A stretch of DNA of 64,000 nucleotides, taken from Morchella semilibera (Eukaryota > Ascomycota > Pezizomycetes > Pezizales > Morchellaceae). Every line of letters starts with the position of its first letter. The stretch's first letter is position 1. The notes under the pieces are model-generated. The model searched no databases. It saw only the letters and a program-made list of their open reading frames with translations, and was not told the origin of the DNA. The stretch is taken from assembly GCA_009192285.1 (NCBI GenBank), contig CM018609.1, forward strand, positions 124,001 to 188,000. The letters are read 5' to 3'. Made by a program: the position numbers and the translations under genes. Below are positions 1 to 10,933 of this stretch, one piece after another.

Positions 1-237
1 AGTCGTCTGTCAATTTTTGGGGCGGTGGTGGAGAACGGTGAGGGACTTTCTTTCAATGCAAGGAGTAAAGACATGGGCAAATAACTAACAACTGATTTAG
101 ATTAAATACTTTCCATCCTCCATCGTCCGTGCCAATGCTGAGAATACAACCATTTACTACATCTACATCTCACCCTTCGTCTTCACCATCACCCACCACC
201 ATATATACGTATATACGCACCTCAACGGGCACTCTCA

Positions 238-1441
238 CTACCTCCTCCTACCCCTCTCCCTCCTCCTCCCCCTCCTCACCCTCACAGCAAAACTCGTCAC
301 CGTGGCCTCCGCCTGTGCAGCAGTACACGCCTCCTTCTGCGCCGTACAATCCGCCACGCTCGTCCCAGCATCGCCGCCATTGGCGCTATTGGCACATGCA
401 TTAAACTGTCGATCACACGAGCGCGCCGCCGCCGCCGCGAAATTGACAAACGTGGACCCCGCTACCTCGAACGGACGGTCCGCATCGCCGGAGAAGGTGA
501 TTGGGTCGGGAGCGGCGCCGATGGCGGACGTGAACGTCTGTAGATTTGCGGAGGTGTCAGCTCCTGTAGCAGCGTTGTTCCCGTTCGCGGCGCCGTTATT
601 GTTGTTGTTGTTGCTGTTGTTGCTGTTGTTGTTGCTTTCATTACCATTCTCGGAGTTATTGCCGGCATTGTTGTTTGCATTGTTGTTTGCATTGTTGTTT
701 GCATTGTTACCTGCAGCCACACCCCCGTCCGCAGCCTGCGCCGTGAAATCCGTGATGCTGCCCTGCGCCTGCACAATATCCGCAATACTCAACCCCCCCG
801 CACCAACCGGACTATCCAAGCTCGCCGCGCTCGCGGCATTCTGCTCCGCCGCCCCGTCAAGAGACGGGTCCACCAATGGCTGTACGTCCCCCATTGTGTT
901 AGTCTCCCGAAACAAAGCAAGAAAGCTATGGCAGTAACCAAGATACAGGAGGAGCGGTACAAACCAGAATACCCCTCAAGGCCTCCGTGGCCGGCAGTCC
1001 CGCATCGCTGCAGAAGCTCGGGACCGTGACTGCAAACGGGTTGAAGTTCTTCTCCGCCTGCACGAGCGCCTTTGCGGCGTCGAGGGCGCCGGCGCCGTCG
1101 AGAGCTGCGACTTGGTCCGCGAGTGATAGCTGGAGTGGGCAGTCTGTATTTAGCCAACTATATACATGGAAATACTAGCCAGGGGCGGTGAGGATACCTT
1201 AGCACAGGCGTTGGCGCCAGCTAGGAGCGTGCCGATGGACTGGCCGGCGAGCGTTGCGGCGGCGCCGTTGTTGCCGCCGATGGCGGAGATGATGTTCTGG
1301 ACGGCATTTTCTTGGCCGAAACTGTTGGAGTCAGTACTTGGAGAGGAGAAGAGTTATGGACGCTGGAGGAGCGGGGACTGACCGGGCTTGGGTGAGGGCT
1401 ATGAGGAAGCTGGTGGAGAAAAGGAGGGACTTTGTGTGCAT
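238..1441 (-). CDS. Secreted Asn-rich cysteine-containing protein (hypothetical fungal family)
   Basis: Several exons read leftwards. Exon 1 (1441-1383) encodes a signal peptide beginning MHTKSLLFSTSFLIALTQA, followed by a GTCAGT donor. Exon 2 (1321-1198) gives FGQENAVQNIISAIGG...ANACAK. Exon 3 (about 1150-970) gives LSLADQVAALDGAG...AEKNFNPFAV. The last exon (about 910-238) holds PLVDPSLDG, a long low-complexity stretch with runs of N, then a conserved-looking tail (DPITFSGDADRPFEV, FAAAAARSCDRQFNACANSA, DCTAQKEAC). The tail resembles many uncharacterised secreted ascomycete proteins; biochemical function is unknown. Likely extracellular. The exon 2/3 and exon 3/4 junctions are off by one base with canonical GT-AG sites, so splice sites are approximate or single-base indels are present. 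The Arg-rich extreme C-terminus may be out-of-frame extension. Confident of a real secreted-protein gene, not of exact borders. Confidence 0.7.
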
Positions 1442-3330
1442 CTTTTGTGGAGTAATGTATAAAATAAGGTATGTGATGAATTAAAATGACCGACCGGCGG
1501 CGGAGGTGAATGAATGAACCAAGGAAAGGAGAAGATACTGAAATGAGGAAAAGGCTGACTGATGTTGGTGAGGATAAAGACAGAGGGAATGTTTGAGAGG
1601 ACGAGAGTACCAGATAGGCTGCTATATATCACTCCATCTCAGCATTTCCGCATAGATGCCCAGACGTATCGGAGACCCTTCTTAACTCTAACATCATGAA
1701 AACCCGTAGAGTCGCACCGATCATTACCACCAAGCCCCTTCCCCGTACACCTCTGCAAGGATTACCCGCACCGACAGGGTTTCCATAAATTACACCTCTG
1801 AAGCCCAACGTCAAGGAAGGTTACTAAACACCCATGTCAAGCGAGACGCAACTCCAAAACTAGCGACAAAACCGGACGTGTTCCACATCGCGGGGTTCAA
1901 AACCTCAGCTGTGTTCTGCGGCGTCTCGAGGGCGGCTGTTCGCAGATATAGTGCGGAGAGAATGGAGCTTAGTTTTTAGCATGTATGCGATCCTCTAGAG
2001 CGTAGTATGGAGTCTAGGGTCGAGTGTATATGGTTTCTAGACCGCCCCCTTCTATGCGTTGCGCCTAACGTGGCGAAAGGAGTCATCTAATGCGTAACTT
2101 GCTTCACACGTCGACTCCTCAAACGAGTTTGGACGGGCAGAGTAAGGGTCCTTCCCCGATGTATGCTTTCATCTACCCCATTAGGTCGCAAAGAAGTAGA
2201 CACGAATGCATTAATTAAATGATGAGGCTAGAGTACATTTCCCCTCCTGGTACTTGGCTTTTTAAAAAGACTCCCGATAATTCATCACCATGTCTCTAAG
2301 TGTCTTTCAGGCTATCTGCGGACCCAGCCCCGTCAATGAATTACATGAAGCAAAAAAAAAAAAAAAAAAAAAAACCCCCAATCCCTCGAGCCCCAACCCA
2401 GACGTCGAGTGATATCCCATGATTCCTAACCTCCATCCCTAAATGCTCCCCCAGCTAGCGGCCCCACGAGTAAAGGAGTATCTCCCGCCAGCCAGCCCTT
2501 TCTGTGGGTGTACTGGCCCACGATAATATACGGGGGGTTACTATGTAAAACCATTCTAGCACCTATGCTATTTCAGTACCCAGAAGCCTCACTGGGCCCC
2601 CCCATCCTAAAGGGTTCCACTCCAAGTGCATCCTTCTAACGTCAGTTATGAGGATGTCAGTCCCGCCTGTTGCTAACGTTAACGGCATTGCGATACCTGT
2701 TCATGATTTCGCCCTTTTCAAATTGTGTTTGATATCTCCTCAACTGGTCAGTATACCCGCTTGCTACATGTAAGCGCAGGGTAAATTTTGTTTCTTGTTT
2801 TATTGGCGATTATGTGCCTCTGTGGTGGTACCTGGTATATCGTAGAGCGGATGTCATTGAAGGTACTCATGCTTGGTTTTTTATTCGTTCATTCCACCCA
2901 ATCTTGCAAAGACGTGGGGAACCCAAAGTGTGCACACATATTTCAGAATACAATTCATTGATAAAGTATATATCCTGCGTGTAGTTGGAACTGTGGTCAG
3001 TACAGTATTTCCACTCGCATTAACGATGGGTTTTCTTCCTTCCATTCAACACTGGCGGCCAATAACATCCCATGTATGTATCTTTTTCGATGGATTGGGT
3101 ACATCTTACCATTGGGACCTTTACAAAAACCAGACGACCAAGAGTCGCAAATACTGAGACTAGGAAGCTTCCAGACCACCACCCACTGCTATTCTACTAG
3201 CAGTAGCCGCCCCGTGCAGATAAAAACAGCAACCCGCCCCTCCCATTAACCCCAATAACCAAACACACAACCCTTCATTACCACCTCCGTCTCACGCTCC
3301 ATTACGTTACCACACCACACCCACACACAG
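1442..3330. other. Intergenic, no gene seen
   Basis: No coding segment with recognisable protein content on either strand. It contains a 23-nt A-run (2352-2374), one TACATGTA (2765-2772) and one CGAGTGAT (2406-2413). The part next to 1442 presumably holds the promoter of the secreted-protein gene. Confidence 0.5.
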
Positions 3331-4016
3331 TTAAACAACCTTTTCTATCCTCCCCGTCCTGACATCATACACCCAGCCAGACACGTTCCCCCTGACCACC
3401 TCCGGGATCAGCCTGTGCGTCCTGAGGAAGTGGACGTCGTCCCTGACGGCCTGCTCTATCCTACACTATATTAGTAGTGGATTATTAAGAAGGAGGTTGG
3501 GGGGGGGGTACTCTTTGATTGGCTCGAAATCGACGTCGTCGGCGTCGGCGTTGAGGTTCTCCTTGACGAGTGCGCGGAGGGTAAGATTATCGAACGTTGT
3601 CATCCCGCAGTCTTACTACGTTAGTGCTGTCTGCGGTTCACGGAGTTGCTAGAAGGGGGAGAGACCAGTATGCTTGACGACCATGACAGCCTTGGTTCCC
3701 AGCAGCTGCTGCGACACCACCAGGCTACGTAGGGCGTCGCGCGCGCTGCCGCCGGCGTTGCGGATGATGTGGGCGTCGCCGAGGCGGAGGCCGAGGGCCG
3801 AGGCGGGCATGATGCGGGCGTCCATGCATGTCACTGTCACACCCCATGTTGTGTTAGCCAGTTGCTAGCAGACAGGCGGACAGACAGACAGATGGGGGGC
3901 AAACCGATGGCGAGCTCCTTCGCGGGCGGGAGGGGGAGGGCGGCATCGGAGGGGCTGAAGGTTGTGGCGTAGGCCCTGTTGGCGGCGGTGACAGTTTCTT
4001 GGAGGATGAGGGTCAT
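3331..4016 (-). CDS. Beta-class carbonic anhydrase, 169 aa
   Basis: Interconverts CO2 and bicarbonate with a zinc-bound hydroxide. Four exons (4016-3905, 3833-3666, 3611-3512, 3460-3331) join in perfect phase to 170 codons. The product starts [20 protein letters not shown]. Zinc-site motifs are all present: TCMDAR (first Cys ligand plus the Asp-Arg dyad) and KHTDCGM (His and second Cys ligands), the latter formed across the second splice junction. [16 protein letters not shown] and the C-terminal [20 protein letters not shown] are typical of the short fungal beta-CAs. No targeting peptide is obvious, so it is probably cytosolic. The second acceptor (TAAG) is weak, but it is the only one that restores the family motif. 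Short compared with Nce103-type enzymes (over 200 aa); it fits the compact fungal subclass. Confidence 0.93.
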
Positions 4017-4358
4017 GGTGGTGGGAATATGGGCTTTGTGATCTGGGGGAGGTGGGGAGTGGCTGTTGATATGTGTTCTCGAGTAAGGAACTGTGCATTA
4101 TCACGTCATTCAGCGGGGCTGTCACGGAGGGATAATTACATATTAACTTCATATGTGGAATATTCTCATGTGTTATATAATTATTCCACTGCTCAATTCA
4201 CAAAGAAATGGCGTGCTCATGATTGTGTCTCGGTGGGCACACACAATTACTTGCGGTCATGTATATTATGAGTAGTATAAACCTCCTGTTCTAGTCTATG
4301 TATTTCTTGACTATTTAATTTATATTCTATCCTCTCTATTACAAGTCTTCCCATTACA

Positions 4359-5192
4359 TCAAACCTCATCGTCAACCTCGTCATCGTAATTCACCACCCA
4401 CAGACATCTGTTCGTCCGATATCCCAACTTATGATACATCTCCCACGCCCCCCAATTCTCACAGAATACCGTCAACCAGCACTCTGTCCCTCCCTCCTTC
4501 GCATGAAGCTCGTGCACATGTCTCATGAGTGCCCTGGCCAGTCCCTTCCTCCTATAATCCGGAAACGTCTCCAGACTGCTAACATAGAGCCTCTTCCCCC
4601 CCTGCTCCACCAACACAGTCACAAACGCCGCCTTCCGCATCGACTCCACCTCCACCACCGTCCACACCCTCTCCCCGCCACACGCAACGATACTCTTCTC
4701 CTCGGGCTTGAACGTCGCGAACCACTCCGGATCCTCCTCAACGCGGAACCCGTCCTTCTCCAGCGCCAGTCCCGCCACCGTCCACGGCGCAGGGAGGTAC
4801 TCGAGCCCGGGCACGGTCTTTGGCAGCAGCAGCCGCATCTCGTGCAGCTGGTCCACGCTCACAATGACGTTCTTGCGGTCGATTGCGGCGCGGCTGTGCG
4901 CCCAGCGCAGGATGGACTTGTCGAACGAGGTGATGGTGAGGTGGCACTCGCCGGGGATGCCCGCGAGGAACTCGCGCATGGCGTTGAAGAAGACGCCGCG
5001 GATCGAGTCGCCGCTGTTGATGAGCAGCCATGAGCGCCGCGGCGTGTGCACCTCGTCCGGCGCGTCGTTGTACAGCGTGAAGAAGGTGCTGTCGCTCGTG
5101 CGGTGCGTGATTGTCTCCTCGGGCAGCAGCGCGCGGTGGTGGTGGATGGGCGCCGAGTGGCAGTAGTGGTGCGAGATCAGGTCGGCGGCCAT
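4359..5192 (-). CDS. GNAT-family N-acetyltransferase, 277 aa
   Basis: Single-exon gene starting MAADLISHHYCHSAPIHHHR. The acetyl-CoA-binding motif A is visible in the C-terminal third (SSLETFPDYRRKGLARALM, i.e. R-x-x-G-x-A after a beta strand), followed by a helix and a motif-B-like segment ending ENWGAWEMYHKLGYRTNRCLWV. The N-terminal half (about residues 1-150) is a less conserved fungal extension. The acceptor substrate cannot be told from sequence; this type is usually annotated GCN5-related N-acetyltransferase. No signal peptide. It lies 342 bp upstream of the carbonic-anhydrase start on the same strand, without evidence of joint function. The acidic tail (DDEVDDEV) is notable. Confidence 0.9.
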   Translation of the reverse strand: MAADLISHHYCHSAPIHHHRALLPEETITHRTSDSTFFTLYNDAPDEVHTPRRSWLLINSGDSIRGVFFNAMREFLAGIPGECHLTITSFDKSILRWAHSRAAIDRKNVIVSVDQLHEMRLLLPKTVPGLEYLPAPWTVAGLALEKDGFRVEEDPEWFATFKPEEKSIVACGGERVWTVVEVESMRKAAFVTVLVEQGGKRLYVSSLETFPDYRRKGLARALMRHVHELHAKEGGTECWLTVFCENWGAWEMYHKLGYRTNRCLWVVNYDDEVDDEV

Positions 5193-7018
5193 GGCGGGTC
5201 TATGGTGGCCGATTCGAGATTTACGCCTGGACGTGTCCTTATGCCCGGATAAAGTGCTGGGTGCTGCAGCTCACGTGATGGTGATGCTTCTATTGGAGGG
5301 TTTCTGCGTGTGCATATCTTGACGCAGAATCATTGACCTCGAATTAGGGGCAGCTAAGGTTAAAGTAATCTTCCTCCGCCTACCACGGTACGTTCCCCCA
5401 ATTAACTTCCGACTTGTCCCATGGGCGAGCAGTGCTCTGACCTACAATATCCTTATACACCGATCGACCACTACAATCAACGTCCCCCTCGAGGTAAGTA
5501 CATATCCCTCTTTGAAATACCTCTATCGGCTTCGATTGAAAACACTCCCGAGAATAATAGCGGGTGAAGCAATATCTATATATATATACCCATGTAAGAA
5601 GAAATCTTTGAGTGAAAACCAAAATATCTAGTATAGCACCCTTCCGGCTCCCCTCTATACTATGTATATAGATAGCTAGATATATAGCCAGCACCACGGC
5701 AATAACAATAATCATAATAAAAAGACTCCGACGCAACTACGCACGTAGTACTCGTAAAGTACTATTACAACTCTCCGGTTCTCGACTCTCGTGGTGGTAT
5801 AATCACCGATTGGGGATTGACACCTCGTGCCGTAGCGATATCCCGCAAGCGCCATTTTGCTGGCATCCTCTCTCACTCCGTATCCGTATCAAGATGATTC
5901 GCTATGTATATAAGGATACCCATCTTTACCCCTTACCTGTACCCATATAGCAAGCACCCACCTCTAGCTAAGAGGCGGAGAAAAGCACAGCCCACATGAT
6001 CTAACAAGTATATAGCCGTAAACCAAAGCGATGCACTACCACCAAAGCTCTTTAGATCTGGCTAACCTTATTTCCCACCTTTGTTTCCACGTGAGGTGCT
6101 ACCATAATCTAACGAGTACTTTGCTAAATTCTTTTCGACTTTGGGCATGGTAGTATTAAGTACGTTACCACCGAGGGGTGCAAAGTAAAACGCCCCTATA
6201 TACATAAGTATACTTAGCCTTAATTTTAAAAGAGAAGGAAGGGGGATCGAAAGGGAATATATGGATCGATCGATAATGTCTGGTGCAAAAGACGCCTTTG
6301 GGCACTACTTACTTACCTCCACATATACCAGCCTCTTTCTCTATGTCTCCTGGTGGCCCTACACGCTCCTCCCTCCTGGTTAATTGTGGTGTTTGATCTT
6401 AGTACAATTTTTCTTGGTATGTGCCGATTTTTTCCATAAAAGGCACATATAAACTATCAATCATGTCCTACATCGCCCCTGTTCCCCCACCGCCCACTAG
6501 GTAAGACAAATCCAGACGTGGTGAGTATAGATCCACTAGAGCTATTAGTTCAATCCTTGCAGATGGGCAGGCGTTACTTTATTACTTAGTTACTCAGTTA
6601 TTTCGTTACTTTATTATTTTGTTACTTTGTTATTTCGTTATTTCGTTACTTTGTTATTTCGTTCCCTTACTTTCTTGCTTTGTTGCTTTGTCATTTTGTA
6701 ATGATGAACAAGATTTTACCTTGCCACCGGAGAGTATGAGGAATCGTTTTGCCATAGCCTACGGGCTGCATGCATATATCAATCAATCGCCCTAGCTGGG
6801 CCTTACAGGACACCCTTTGTGCAATAAAAATCATGCAACAAAAAAGACCCATACCTATCTTATTTTTCACCGAAAGGCGATAAAATACTTCATACTCACA
6901 TTGACTTGCTCGATCACTAAGGACCCATTTGGCAACCAGACAAAATGGATCACGGCCTAACAAAAAGACCGCCGAAACAAACAAGAAACTTGAAACTGAG
7001 CTGGTGACAAAAGAGAAC
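5193..7018. other. Intergenic, AT-rich, no gene seen
   Basis: Only short open frames without protein-like composition. Short TATATA-type microsatellites occur near 5576-5590, and a GTTAYTT-type low-complexity tract occupies 6573-6700. Confidence 0.5.
6573..6700. repeat. Low-complexity tandem tract, GTTACTTT/GTTATTTC units
   Basis: About 128 bp of imperfect 8-10-bp units of the form GTTA(C/T)TT(T/C), drifting to TTGCTTTG at the right end. It is strongly strand-asymmetric (T-rich on the plus strand) and looks like a degenerating satellite with no coding capacity. Confidence 0.8.
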
Positions 7019-7099
7019 TCTCTGGCGGGGAATTGAACCCCGGTCACTCGCGTTTGGTCGGATGACAAGCGAGTATACTAACCACTATACTACCAAAGA
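7019..7099 (-). tRNA. tRNA-Asp (GTC) with a 10-nt intron
   Basis: Read leftwards the 81-nt gene folds as a cloverleaf. The 7-bp acceptor is TCTTTGG with CCAGAGA (one G-U). The D arm is GTAT-AGTGGTTA-GTAT. The anticodon stem is CTCGC/GCGAG. The T arm is CGGGG-TTCAATT-CCCCG. The anticodon loop is 17 nt; removing TCCGACCAAA after position 37 leaves TTGTCAC with anticodon GTC. The A and B boxes fit pol III promoters. The intron position (37/38) is the canonical eukaryotic nuclear-tRNA site. Confidence 0.93.
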
Positions 7100-7836
7100 C
7101 TGATTCTGTGCGCTTTTATCTGGTTTAAGAAGGCCCTTGAGCTCTTAGCTCGCCGGCCGGGCAAGGAAGGCCCGGTCGGCCAAGCCGCAGGGGTTGGTTC
7201 CAGCGCTAGCTGCCGATCAAAGTGGTGTAGAGATCACTTAGAAATCGCAGGGTAAGCAATGTCTCTCAAATTTGGTTGCCTATTATATCCGGAGTGCCCT
7301 TGGAAGAGCGAACAACCCGCTATGTCTAGACTTTAGTACACGCTGTACTGGTTCGTATTTATATATATCGAATCCTGTTTCTTTCTTGCCGGTAAGTACC
7401 TCTAATGTCCAGGGAGAGATTGTCTTCACTAGTCCCAAGCTTCTCCGGGAGCTTTTGTATGAAGCCCATCTCCAATATAAGCAATTTCTTGAAAGTCTGT
7501 GTTGTAGACTGGTTATATTGAGTGGTCAATGCTATATAACCCCCCCCCCCCCGAATAATTAACCCAGGAATATTTACCAAGAGGTGCCAAGAACATGACA
7601 TCTGTCTCAGAATCTCATCTTGCCAATATTAATGAGACTAGAAATAATAATTATATCCGTTCGGGATACCGGTAGGCCACTGAAGATCCCCACCAAAAAA
7701 GGTGGTTATTGAAAATTCATCTCCTCCAGAAAACCCTCCGATTGTATTAGGGAATGTTTTGCCTCCCTATTCTACCTCCATAACGAAACAGGTACTCTTT
7801 CCCGGCTCTTCCCCTGCTTCACACGTATGGGTCGTA
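7100..7836. other. Intergenic, no gene seen
   Basis: Contains a C-run near 7542-7551 and short ORFs without family resemblance. An upstream first exon of the PAQR-like locus could lie near 7700-7790 but cannot be supported. Confidence 0.4.
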
Positions 7837-8578
7837 AGCTCATATAGACATACACTCAGTCAACATCTATACGCAGCTTTTTAGGTCCTTCCTCTTCTTC
7901 GCTCTCCCATGGTATCCCTATACACCAGGTGCCACCGTTAGCGACATCATCGTTTTTGGCATCTCCTCGGTGTTGGTATCTGCTTTTTCTTCTCCGCCAT
8001 GCACGCACTCTCTGATCTCCTCTTGACGCCGCGCTAATAATCGACAGGTATCATATTATCTCCAATCATAGCCCACGCTTCTTATCCATCGGCTTGCAGC
8101 TCGATATAGCCGGTATTGCGCCCCTTATGTGGGGTGCGTCTGTTTCAAGTATCTACTATGCCTTCCCCGCTATGTGGTATACTCGCATCTTCTACTGGGT
8201 TCTTTCCACAGCGTTGAGTATAACCTGTATCCGTGTGGCCGCAAAGCCGGGGGGCCGAACTCCTGCGATGCGATCTGTCAGGGCGGGTGCCTTCATGATG
8301 TTGGGGTTGAGCGCAGTGCTGCCGGTTGTCCATAGTTTATGGAATCCGGCGGACGGCAGGTGTGAGCTGATATCGTTGAGTAGTTTGGCAGTGTTGAACC
8401 AGATAGGCGCAGTTGCGTACGCTACTAGGGTAAGTTTCCTGTTCTACCCGGAAGACTGGGGTTAACATTTTGTCTAAAGTTCCCCGAGAGGTGGTTCAAG
8501 GATAGATTTGGTATTTGGGGTGCGAGCAACCAGGTCCTACACGTGATGGTATCTAAGGGGCTTGATATACGCCTTTGA
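7837..8578 (+). pseudogene. PAQR / haemolysin-III family membrane protein, degenerate
   Basis: Segments match the seven-helix PAQR (adiponectin-receptor/Izh/HlyIII) fold in order: SVNIYTQLFRSFLFFALPW (helix 1 with the NIYTH-like motif), GATVSDIIVFG, then one base out of frame GVGICFFFSAMHALSD, then SNHSPRFLSIGLQLDIAG (family motif around SNHSP) and PLMWGASVSSIYYAF. After an intron at about 8430-8480 comes FPERWFKDRFGIWGASNQVL. Known members are zinc/sterol-linked membrane receptors or hydrolases. The frame breaks once near 7970, no GT donor is visible before the exon at 8048, no N-terminal exon or start is found, and the last helix is missing because a TGA at 8576 follows HVMVSKGLDIRL. Best read as a decayed or truncated copy; sequencing error could explain the single shift but not the missing end. 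Confidence 0.7.
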
Positions 8579-8995
8579 GCATGCTCATAATGTCTCGCGT
8601 GGGCTGGGCTCCTCTAGCCCCTCAATTCGCTTCGCGTGCCCTGACTTCCCGACATGAGAAATTGCTAGAAGTCTCCTGTTAAAAACAATTCTTTCCGCCC
8701 TAGACTCTGCCCAAGTGTATGTAGACCCAGTCTTCCCCGGGCAATATAACCTCCGCAAAATACTCTGGGTATATTCAATGCCTTTATCTGGAAACCATAG
8801 TGTTGAGGTTCACTCGTTCGTGGGTAACCGGTGCAATGTACTTAAAGTATACTTATACCTATAGTTCCCATGATTTATCTAAAAGCAAAATATTTAGGTG
8901 GGTGTGGGGCAACATCTTGCGACATCACTCGATGTTCGGTCTTGGCGTTACCATTAATGTGAAGATAAAAGGACAAAAACTTTACTTCCCGCCGT

Positions 8996-9110
8996 GTTCG
9001 GTCATAGAATGATGAAAATGGGGCATCCCGTCCGCTCTGCCATACCCAATCATCATATCGCCTAGTTAGTACTGCAGTGGGTGACCATGCGGGAATCCTA
9101 GGTACCGAAC
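8996..9110 (+). rRNA. 5S rRNA, copy 1
   Basis: 115-nt gene beginning GTTCGGTCATAG and ending GGTACCGAAC, whose ends pair as helix I. It carries the diagnostic GGGGCATCCCGTCCGCTCTG segment and the GTGGGTGACCA internal region, followed by a T-rich terminator (TCTTTTG). Class-a helices: T15-A60 and CCTAG/CTAGG. Its 3' flank (TTTTTGTCCGGTTTTTGCT) is shared with copy 3. Confidence 0.92.
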
Positions 9111-10818
9111 TCTTTTGTTTTTGTCCGGTTTTTGCTGGGATGGACTCTTAGGGGCGCTTCAGGATAACCTAAGCTTTTTTTGATGAGAGAGATTTAGGTG
9201 TTGAACAGAGACGGACAGATCAGGCAGAGAGAGTCTAGCGGTTTTAGACCAAGTTTTTGAGGGCTTTCTACAATCTGTTGCTCGCGAGCCCTATGTCGCT
9301 AAATTCCACATATCAAATTTAGTACATGGATGTTGACATCCCTCCATGACCAAACAGGTGTAGTGAGAATCACATCAATTACCATACCAAGGGCATAGCC
9401 GACGGGGTACCCCAAGGGGGATTATGTGGGCCGCCTGGTAGAGCGGGGGTCAAATGGGGGGGGTCGGGGGTCAAGTTCGTATAATTAACTCGCAATTCTT
9501 CCCAGCGGGAGTGAATCGGTATATAAGTAAGCGCTGAAACGGTACCTGATATTTCGAGCCTTCAGCACTTCCTGACTTTCCCAAAACAGAGGTCCGTAGT
9601 GGGCCGGAAGGTGATTTGTAACTGCTTTTTTTATTTTATCTTTTTTCCCCTCCCTGTTTCATGGACGAAAGAATAGTTGTTTTAGCCGTTCTCTTAGCGG
9701 AGCGATCGAAGGATATCTTGACACACGTGGGCCGAGCACCAGTTCAGTTTGTTGGTTTTTTGGAAGGGGGCACTCATTTCTTCTTTTCAATGATGTCAGC
9801 TATATGGGCCAGTGTTAACAGAAATACTAGTAGAGTACTTCTCCTCCACTTCCACTTGGTGATTGAACACGGGTGATAGTCTATGAAGTGGGTCATGTTC
9901 TAGCTACAGCCCACCTCTTAGGGCCTGGAATAGTAGCATAAGTATACCGGCCATCCCCATAGAGTGGCGCGAAAAGCAGGCGAAGTCCTTGTCAACTTCA
10001 CTTGACAATCAACAACAGCAGCACAATTACATATACCTAGTACCTTCCTAATCCACTAATCGCACGCCGGGACGCAATATCCACATCTACGATTCACGCG
10101 ATCCACAAATGTTTTTGGTGGCCTCGCTCTCAGTATATATGAAAAGCGCCAGCCTTTGCTCCACGGTGAAGATCATCCCGATCTTCAGGGCAACTATCGA
10201 TATAAGACAGGCGATGCGGGGCTCCGCAGAGATGATAATCCACTGCAGCCTAGGAGTTAATACTTACATGATTACCACTGGTGGGATTTCCTTTATGGCT
10301 ATACTACAAAATGGTGCAGACGATGCTGCGCGGAAGCGGGTCGACAATGCGTTATCAAAGGGTAAGAGACAGACTATGACCTTGATGAGTGGAAGGTTCA
10401 AGGCTGCACACTTATAAGTTTCTTCTGCACTGGTATGAGTACTTGCTTATGGGCGCCGCTGGGTGGCGGGTGGCTGCGGGCGTTGGGTGGCGTTTCGGGA
10501 CTATTTTATTACTCAGATCTAAGGGTCCTATTATTTTAATACTTTCAGCCCCATATCAGCCAGCACAGCCTGCTGGAACGTCCAGCGCAACAGCTTCAAT
10601 GGTGGCGCGCCCACAATGACCGTCACAAAAGCACTGATCAGATACAATTTTCCAGCTACACCCCCCCCCCAAGACCCCCGTGGAAGTAGAAGTAGATAGT
10701 ACCTTTATCATAGTAGAAGAGCAGTCAGCCGGGGAAAAGATACATAGAATTTGAGCTCTTCACTGATTGTCTGGTAGGTATCACGGAAATTTTGCCTTGC
10801 AATCATTGACCCTGCCGT
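9111..10818. other. Intergenic, no gene assigned
   Basis: Open frames at 9661-9876 and 10109-10417 (plus) have starts but no recognisable domain. The second reads smoothly (GVNTYMITTGGISFMA) and might be a relic, but nothing identifies it. Confidence 0.35.
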
Positions 10819-10933
10819 GTTCGGTCATAGAACGATGAAAGTGGGGCATCCCGTCCGCTCTGCCATACCCAAGCATCGTATCGCCTAGTTAGTACTGCAG
10901 TGGGTGACCATGTGGGAATCCTAGGTACCGAAC
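10819..10933 (+). rRNA. 5S rRNA, copy 2 (mosaic class)
   Basis: 115 nt, same start and end as copy 1, followed by TCTTTTG. It combines the C15-G60 base pair of copies 5 and 6 with the CCTAG/CTAGG helix of copies 1 and 3. It has private changes (A to G) at about positions 23 and 54. It is preceded by ATCATTGACCCTGCC, the upstream box shared with copies 4-6. Confidence 0.92.

Noticed and set aside
4431-5166. Long plus-strand frames opposite the GNAT gene
   Set aside because: Shadows of the GNAT coding frame.
10109-10417. 102-codon frame that reads smoothly
   Set aside because: No recognisable family, no intron or neighbouring exon support.
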